Assembly: GCA_054601695.1 (NCBI GenBank)
Contig: BAAHQB010000026.1
Span: forward strand, 744,001-808,000
DNA from: Amorphochlora amoebiformis
Taxonomy: Eukaryota; Cercozoa; Chlorarachniophyceae
Direction of reading: 5' to 3'
DNA: 64,000 bases
Made by a program: the position numbers and the translations under genes. The notes below the pieces were generated by a model. That model searched no databases. It had not been told where the DNA came from and saw only the letters and a list, made by a program, of their open reading frames with translations. Shown here one piece after another: positions 1 to 64,000 of this stretch (position 1 is the stretch's first letter; each line of letters opens with the position of its first letter).

Positions 1-331
1 CGGTGAACATGCATCCCTAAAGATATATTTATACGGACAATAATTTGTCACTGCGCGCAAGCGCCCATGTTCACATTTGCACGATAGCACGCTCTCACGG
101 TTTATAACTCTATCAAACGTATTTTAAGTAGCCATGTTCTTATCGTACATATTCACGCTATCCACACTAAATGCAAAACGTTTGGCTCGCTTCGGTTACT
201 GACCCGAAACCCAACCCTGCCCTGGCCTACACTCCGCCCTCAGCAATCCTATCCCTTATCCTAACCCAAGCTCTGACTCTAAACCTAACCATGATTTTAG
301 GGTGTTGTTTTGATGTTTCAGGCGCCTGAGG
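1..331. other. Left-edge sequence upstream of coiled-coil gene
   Basis: Mixed-composition DNA with no open frame I can defend. A few degenerate CCTAACC words occur at 205-300. A 3' splice-site-like TTTCAG ends at 321, so the coding exon that starts by 332 may be preceded by an untranslated or short coding exon outside or near the left edge. Confidence 0.4.
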
Positions 332-4285
<3,954 letters not shown>

Positions 4286-4378
4286 AGACAACAGCTTAGC
4301 TTGCTGTGCCTACTAACGTCAGTTGCCTTAAGCAACTTTGATTTTATCAAATGTTAGATAGAATATAGATCTTCGTCA

Positions 4379-4441
<63 letters not shown>

Positions 4442-4521
4442 GAATATGTATGTGTATATACTAGATATATGTGTAAATCTAGATAATCATTTATATGTAT
4501 ACCATCTAGACCATATATATG

Positions 4522-4599
<78 letters not shown>

Positions 4600-4650
4600 A
4601 AATGTAGATATATGTACTAGATATATGTATATATCATGAGTCATGCTATG

Positions 4651-4748
<98 letters not shown>

Positions 4749-6090
4749 CTAGTATATATATATATACATATATGTAATATATCTGTATATATATATATAT
4801 ATATATATATAGTATATACTAGATATATATATCGTATACGTATATATATATTTATTTTTATGTACATGTATATAAACAATTTTTATATAATATTCTGGTA
4901 TATACCAGTGTCTAGAACGTGTGAGGACTGGATATCATAGTCTAGATAGTATACGTTATATTTATACACCACTGTAATCTATCTAGATACTGATCTAGTA
5001 GCTATGCATATTCTAGCGTATTTACGTATTGTATCTACAGATAGATGATCTAGCACTGAGTTAGTATTTACTTTCGATACACTATCGGACACGTAGTGAC
5101 CTACTAGACCTAGCCTAGTGTCTAGACTCATTCGCTTAAGCTGATGGTCAACACGGGCAGTACGTATTGCACGCACTACGCACTAGACGTACGTATGCAC
5201 TAGTACAATACACTTCATATACTATACTAGTATCAGAGTGCGACTGTTTAGCCGTGCGTACATCTAGATTTATAACTTTATCTAGTTTATAAATACAAAT
5301 TAAATTAATTAGTATTACATTCACATGTACACGCCGTACGCTTTGGACGCTGCGGCTTGCACATGACTATGCGTATCTCTAGTATCTAGATCTACTACGT
5401 ACGTACGTATACGTATGTATTATTATACTATCATATACGCTGTAATACAACGCATATATACAATACATACGTATACGTATACGTATACATATGTAGTACA
5501 AGTACGGTACACACATACGTACAACAACTACATCTAGTACATACATATCTAGATCAGTCGCGGCATTCACCCGGCATGTGCACTGGCATAACAACCGTTA
5601 TATAGGTATCATACCAGTGTATCTAGGTATTGATAGTACAATATGCAATACGTATACGTACGAATATACCGTTATATACGTACTACACTAAAGTTATAGG
5701 TACAGTCCGCATGCGTACCAGGGGTTAATATTAATGCACACCTGAAGCTTTCTCAGTACGGACTCATGCAATACTAGCAATAGTACAACTAATACAATGA
5801 ACCTGTACTAGCTGTATCCTAGGTATCAGCATACGAATACGAATAGTATTTAGGTAAACTGTTGATTGATACTCTCGGATATATGATATTCGTAATATCT
5901 ACTACCGTCGGAACAGTACTAGAGTACTCGTGAGAATACCACGAAAATCTAGAAAATTGAGCACTGCATGCATGTAATAACTTTAAGTTTGTACAATTGA
6001 AAAGTTACTGTGATGTAATTATAATCTCAGAAAATGCGCCGTGCGTCTAGCCGCAATATAATTTTCCTTTAGAAGCTAGCTAGCTGTCAA

Positions 6091-6136
<46 letters not shown>

Positions 6137-6250
6137 GAGAAATACGTGTGTAATAAATATATGTGTCATGATTTTTGTACGTATACATTTAACTGGAAAC
6201 TACATGCTTACACACTCGCACACATATATATATATATATAATAACAATAA

Positions 6251-6297
<47 letters not shown>

Positions 6298-6321
6298 TGT
6301 GTGTGTGTGTGTGTGTGTGAA

Positions 6322-6365
<44 letters not shown>

Positions 6366-6379
6366 TGTGTTTATAAATG

Positions 6380-6413
<34 letters not shown>

Positions 6414-6519
6414 GTATATATATATGTATATATATATATATATTTATATATAAATATCCACATAGTTATTTTTAATTGTATAAATATATATTTATAAATA
6501 TATATGTGTATGTATATTG

Positions 6520-6583
<64 letters not shown>

Positions 6584-6759
6584 CACACACACACATTCAA
6601 AAACCCTCAAGAAACCATCCCAAACACGATGCCCATGCTTACCGTAAACAACAACAAACTATGCTAACTACTAAATAAGCGCTCGCTCATAACAATACAA
6701 AAGAGTACCTACTCACACAGATATGTTCCCTAACATACTGCTCCGTTCATCTCCGCGTA
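4286..6759. other. Intergenic region, no gene seen
   Basis: TA tracts fill about 4380-4880 and 6095-6590. Between them (4900-6080) is non-repetitive AT-rich DNA unusually dense in palindromic words such as CTAG, TACGTA and ATAC/GTAT. No splice-bounded open frame or family motif was found. The same CTAG-dense texture recurs at 30826-32100 and 35150-35950. Confidence 0.6.
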
Positions 6760-28472
<21,713 letters not shown>

Positions 28473-28763
28473 CAGTAGTCTGCGGCCTGTCAGTGGATTC
28501 GGTCGCCCATGCCCGAGTTTCTCTTTTTGAGGAAAGTTTATTTCTCGGGAAATAGAACTAATATGTGTTATGTAACGCTATATCACGCTACCCATGACAT
28601 ACAAAGGGATGTGTCACGCAGAGCACTGGAGTTCTCATGGAAAATTCTTCAAGCGGAACCCATGCAATAAATAAACTTAGGCGATTTCAGCAGACCACAT
28701 ACCCGGAAATCGAACGGTCGGAAGCTTGGACCAACCTTTTGCACAAACAACCCGTACGACATA
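28473..28763. promoter_or_regulatory. Divergent promoter region
   Basis: Only 291 bases separate the minus-strand carrier start and the plus-strand coiled-coil start. This region and the flanking first exons are free of TA repeats. I see no clear TATA box; no specific factor site is claimed. Confidence 0.5.
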
Positions 28764-30825
<2,062 letters not shown>

Positions 30826-31112
30826 AAAACTGTTAAACATTGTATGCTTAAAATAGTTGTCTTACGGTTGTCAAGTTTGAGTCGCAGAGCAATTCTCAAG
30901 TTATGGATTTATAATTATAACATTTAACTGATCAATTAATTACTGAGTCAGCAAAGTCATGATAGGTAAAGAATAACAATATTAATATTGGACATACTGA
31001 TGATCCAATTATGATGACTCGTGACGATAATTAATCATTGATCATATCTAGCGTGTATGTGAATATGTCTTTAACACAGTATCATTAATTTTAAAGTTTT
31101 ATATATACATAT

Positions 31113-31151
<39 letters not shown>

Positions 31152-31345
31152 AATGATATCCTAGTATAATACATATATATATAACATGATATTATATATT
31201 ATATATCTAGTATATATATATATATATATATATATCATAGTATATAGTACTATATACCGTATGCGGTTGGTAGTTCACGATTCACACGATATACATATAA
31301 TATATATGTATATATATATACTAGTACAAATATATGTATATACTA

Positions 31346-31395
<50 letters not shown>

Positions 31396-31559
31396 ATGTA
31401 TATATATATATATATATACATGTATCATATGATATATAGTTATGTATAATATACACATGGTGGTATATACTGTATTACACTACATACTATTTAGCCATAT
31501 ACATATATACACATACCGTGACATACACATGTATATATATATATATATATATATGTATA

Positions 31560-31600
<41 letters not shown>

Positions 31601-31710
31601 ATATATATTTTTATATAGATATATTAATATATATATATATATATATTAATATATCTATATATATATATATATTAATATATAGTTATTATATTATATACAC
31701 ATATATAAAA

Positions 31711-31752
<42 letters not shown>

Positions 31753-31869
31753 AATCGTATGTCCATATATATATAAGTACAATACAGCATATGTGCATGT
31801 ACGTAATATGTATGTGTGTATGTATGTCGTAAAACAAATCTTATGTATGTGTAGTATATGTACATATAA

Positions 31870-31905
<36 letters not shown>

Positions 31906-32296
31906 TTCTATATATACATATATGATGTATATATATATATATACATATATACATATATATATTTTATATAGATATATATATGTATACACACGTATATTAT
32001 ACATATATATATATACACGTATATTATACATATACACTCTAATCGTAATCTTGACTGAAACCTAACCCTAAATAATACACTATGATATCGATATATATAT
32101 CATGATGGTGTGTGTCATATATATGATCTAGATGATGTATCATGATAGTAGTATCATGATATATACTAGTACTAGTAATATATATTTATATATATATATA
32201 TATATGTATTATAATGTATATATATAAAAAGCATTTACATGATCATGGCATGAATATTATTACATACAATTATCATGGTACATTAGATTATTTACC

Positions 32297-32332
<36 letters not shown>

Positions 32333-32827
32333 GAAGTTCATAATTACGTACCAACTTAGTAGGTCTAGTAATTATCATGATGCTGAAAATGACATTATAA
32401 CAATAGCCCTCATCCACCAGTTGCGCAACGTACATGTAAGTATACATGTACTTATGCAGCCGCTGCCCGGATCATACTGATTTAATTATACGATATTGAT
32501 GGATCGAGTAGTGGAAAGTTTAATAAAAAAGGCAATTTGACAGCTGCAAATAGAGGCGAGAATCTAGCACTCAAATATAACGTTTGTCCAAAACCTATAA
32601 CTTGAATACCGACTGCGTTTGTCTAGCTAGTTTGTTTCTCGATGTCAGAATTAATTATAAACTGCTGGCGGCCCTCCAGAGGTGCATAGGTTCGTTAAGC
32701 ATTCCTAAATTAGATTCATTGTCACCTCCTTCGTGTATTCCCGCCAAAATCTAGAGTGTAACGGAGAGAAAGACCCCACAATTAGCGATATGCGTGGTTG
32801 TGGCGAGTTGTGTTGGATGATGGTTTG
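30826..32827. other. Intergenic region, no gene seen
   Basis: AT-rich unique DNA at 30826-31100 and 32040-32730 with TA tracts between. CTAG and ATCATGAT-type palindromic words are frequent. The short open frame 32733-32975 on the plus strand is a shadow of the minus-strand tail-anchored gene. Confidence 0.55.
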
Positions 32828-33307
32828 TTATCGATACCAAAGGATCACTAGCAAGAGCAGGAGAAGAAGAAATGCAAAGGCTAGTCCGAGTATAGCCCCT
32901 GGAGAGGGTTCGGCCGAAGAGCTAAGAGAGTCGGCCTCATTCCGACTCGAGATCGCGAATTCTGGAGATGACTGAGCCGCAAGCCCTACAGCAGCCCGAC
33001 GAAGTCGCAGCCCGTCTCCCATCAGCAAGCTCTGCACCGTCCTTGACGACTGTAAAACGGGAAGAGAAGTGGCCATGAAGATCGGAGATGACGCATCACT
33101 AGCCCTTCTGCCATCGCAGGCCACGGGACTTTGTCCGCTGGAATCAGGCTGGGCTGTCCAAGAACACATTTTTTCAGTCAAATCAATCTGTATGGAAAGT
33201 TGTGAACCTTGTGTTCGAATGTATCGCAGACTGCGACGTAGACGGCGGATGGGAAGAGATACTAAGGCTGTGGCATCCCATGCAGCGTCGCTTGTGTACT
33301 GCTCCAT
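32828..33307 (-). CDS. Tail-anchored membrane protein, left copy of inverted pair
   Basis: ATG at 33307 in good context (GCCGCCATGG) opens 159 codons ending AFLLLLLLLVILWYR and a stop. The last 20 residues are a hydrophobic helix with three polar or aromatic residues after it, typical of a C-terminal tail anchor inserted after translation. No signal peptide is seen. The body is Ser/Arg/Gln rich without a recognised motif. The frame continues open upstream of this ATG, but the context and the match to the right copy favour it. Its partner at 33454-33981 diverges from a 146-base spacer and shares MG-x-x-x-RRAA and the LWYR end. Confidence 0.65.
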   Translation of the reverse strand: MEQYTSDAAWDATALVSLPIRRLRRSLRYIRTQGSQLSIQIDLTEKMCSWTAQPDSSGQSPVACDGRRASDASSPIFMATSLPVLQSSRTVQSLLMGDGLRLRRAAVGLAAQSSPEFAISSRNEADSLSSSAEPSPGAILGLAFAFLLLLLLLVILWYR

Positions 33308-33453
33308 GGCGGCCTTTCGGGGAGCACGTGCCAGATGTGACAAATGTAAGGGGTCACTGTGCCATATCAAGTCGATATAATACATATCCAAAATTCGATA
33401 TCCAATATCTTTTCGGATTATTTTTAGGCTCCGATAGGTTCCGATATCCCACC
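33308..33453. promoter_or_regulatory. Shared divergent promoter of the tail-anchored pair
   Basis: 146 bases between two divergent start codons with partly palindromic AT-rich sequence (CGATATAATACATATCC and GGTTCCGATATCCC on opposite sides). It is the centre of the inverted duplication. Confidence 0.45.
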
Positions 33454-33981
33454 ATGGCTCACGGTGTGCGTGAATCTGATGGTGTAGACGGCAACTGTGG
33501 GGGTCATAGGGGTGTCCGGAGAATATTCCGTTCAGCATCAAATGGAAACACCGCCAGCAATTCTTACAAAGGTAAATTTCCCAGAAATCCTCAGCTAGAC
33601 CCATCCCGTCGAAATTCGCAAAGTGATCCAACCGTGTTCGCAGGCCAAACGCAGACCATATCGCGACGTTGGTCCTCCGAAATCAGAGGCCTAGCGGTAC
33701 ACGCTTCAGACGTCGTCGGAAGCCATGGATCAACCTTGGCCGGGTCGCAAGTGATGGGTATGCCCATTCGGCGGGCAGCTGCTGCGATCGGCCCATTAGT
33801 GCGCAACCTCCGCGCTGTTCCGCCGGTGAGGCCGAGACTCCAGCGCTCAAGCTTCGAGGGCTCATGCGGATCGCTGGTGCTGGAGGCTGGGGGAGCGGAG
33901 GGGTTCACATCACCATCGGGACTCGCGGGCTTGATGCTGTTGCTACTTGTTCTGGTTCTTCTCGTCCTCTGGTATAGATAA
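33454..33981 (+). CDS. Tail-anchored membrane protein, right copy of inverted pair
   Basis: ATG at 33454 (CCCACCATGG context) opens 175 codons. The C terminus LMLLLLVLVLLVLWYR is a tail-anchor-like helix ending in the same LWYR as the left copy. Shared features are VMGMPIRRAAAAIG against LMGDGLRLRRAAVG and a Ser/Gly-rich linker before the helix. The rest has diverged strongly. No function is recognised. The frame is open further upstream to 33202, but that part overlaps the mirror gene and is not credible coding. Confidence 0.65.
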   Translation: MAHGVRESDGVDGNCGGHRGVRRIFRSASNGNTASNSYKGKFPRNPQLDPSRRNSQSDPTVFAGQTQTISRRWSSEIRGLAVHASDVVGSHGSTLAGSQVMGMPIRRAAAAIGPLVRNLRAVPPVRPRLQRSSFEGSCGSLVLEAGGAEGFTSPSGLAGLMLLLLVLVLLVLWYR

Positions 33982-34134
33982 TAACCTACCAACCATCCCC
34001 ACGACCCATAAAAGAATAGTAAAACAATTCAAAACTCCCCCTCCCCCCCAACTACGTACACACTTCGACGCCAATCGTGTTTGCAGCACGTGGTAGGGGC
34101 TTGCGCGTCACGGTGAGGAGATAACGTACCGATG

Positions 34135-38811
<4,677 letters not shown>

Positions 38812-38824
38812 CTAACTGAGTTAT

Positions 38825-39640
38825 GTAGGGTTAGGGTTAGAGCTAGGGTTAGGGTTAGCGTGTTCGGGTTTACGTTAGGGTTAGAGCTAGGGTTAGGGTT
38901 AGCGTGTTAGGGTTTAGGTTAGGGTTAGAGCTAGGGTTAGGGCTAGCGTGTTCGGGTTTAGGTTAGGTTTAGAGCTAGGGTTAGGGCTAGCGTGTTCGGG
39001 TTCAGGTTAGGGTTAGAGCTAGGGTTAGGGTTAGCGTGTTCGGGTTTACGTTAGGTTTAGAGCTAGGGTTAGGGTTAGCGTGTTCGGGTTCAGGTTAGGG
39101 TTAGAGCTAGGGTTAGGGTTAGCGTGTTCGGGTTCAGGTTAGGGTTAGAGCTAGGGTTAGGGCTAGCGTGTTAGGGTTTAGGTTAGGGTTAGAGCTAGGG
39201 TTAGGGCTAGCGTGTTAGGGTTTAGGTTAGGGTTAGAGCTAGGGTTAGGGTTAGCGTATTAGGGTTTAGGTTAGGGTTAGAGCTAGGGTTAGCGTTAGCG
39301 TGTTAGAGTTTAGGTTAGGGTTAGAACTAGGGTTAGCGTTAGCGTGTTAGGGTTTAGGTTAGTGTTAGAATTTGGGATTAGAGTTACAGAGAGAGTAAGG
39401 GTTAGCGTGTTAGGGTTTAGGTTAGGGTTAAGCTTCGAACTACCGTTAAGATTAGCTGGTCAGGGTTTCGGTTAGGGTTAGGATTAGAGGGTTAGGATTA
39501 GGATTAGAGGGTTAGGATTAGGATTAGAGGGTTAGGATTAGGATTAGAGTTAGGATCAGCGAGTTAGGGTTAGGTTGGGTTTAGGAGGAGAGTTAAGGTT
39601 GGGGTTATGATTTTAGGGTCTAGGTTAGGGTTAGGGTTAG
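38825..39640. repeat. 44-base minisatellite derived from TTAGGG
   Basis: About 13 units of 44 bases (GTTAGGGTTAGAGCTAGGGT, then TAGGGTTAGCGTGTTCGGGTTTAC), from 38825 to about 39425, followed by shorter degenerate units (GGGTTAGGATTAGGATTAGA). This is a higher-order repeat built from telomere-type units. Confidence 0.9.
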
Positions 39641-39653
39641 ACCGTCAAGAGTT

Positions 39654-64000
<24,347 letters not shown>

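Noticed and set aside
33202-33453. N-terminal extension of the right tail-anchored gene (and the mirror extension 33308-33631)
   Set aside because: Each extension overlaps the partner gene in antisense; both have a well-placed internal start.

Overview
The window is nuclear DNA of a eukaryote. It has spliceosomal introns with GT-AG borders, TTAGGG telomere-type repeats in internal arrays, and an extreme load of (TA)n microsatellite. One protein model begins with a signal/transit-like leader followed by a twin-arginine hydrophobic stretch. This suggests a photosynthetic protist, probably with a complex (secondary) plastid; a stramenopile-like alga is my best guess, unproven. Most long open frames in the TA tracts are repetitive Tyr/Ile artefacts. 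The real coding sequence is hidden in short islands of 8 to about 120 bases between TA, TTAGGG and purine/pyrimidine tracts. I rebuilt genes by joining islands whose splice sites, codon phase and encoded family motifs all agree.

Layout: (1) 332-4285, plus strand: a three-exon, highly charged coiled-coil protein. (2) 4286-6759: intergenic DNA with no recognisable gene. (3) 6760-28472, minus strand: one gene of about 35 exons over 21.7 kb. It encodes a plastid-type leader, a helical domain, about four GxGY/PPxVxI beta repeats and a C-terminal mitochondrial-carrier-family (SLC25-like) domain. Coding sequence is only about 11 percent of its span. (4) 28473-28763: a short divergent promoter region. 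(5) 28764-30825, plus strand: a second coiled-coil protein gene. (6) 32828-33981: a divergent pair of short tail-anchored protein genes forming an old inverted duplication. (7) 34135-38811, minus strand: exons of a single-pass membrane protein, either separate or the far 3' part of the next gene. (8) 39654-64000 and beyond the right edge, minus strand: a glycoside hydrolase family 43-like gene in about 35 tiny exons. (9) 50113-50397, plus strand: a C2H2 zinc-finger exon lying inside an intron of gene 8.

The most striking theme is how the two giant genes are built. Introns are almost pure TA, telomere repeat or CT tract. Many exons have decayed partial copies beside them, and each copy carries one splice site. 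Copies of an exon's 3' end plus its 5' splice site lie downstream in the transcript. Copies of a 3' splice site plus an exon's 5' end lie upstream. That geometry fits serial tandem duplication with one breakpoint in the intron repeat and the other at an AT-rich word in the exon. The largest array holds ten copies of one exon end. Several splice sites are themselves made of TTAGGG/CCCTAA repeat. No transcript data were available, so exon borders are inferences from sequence alone.
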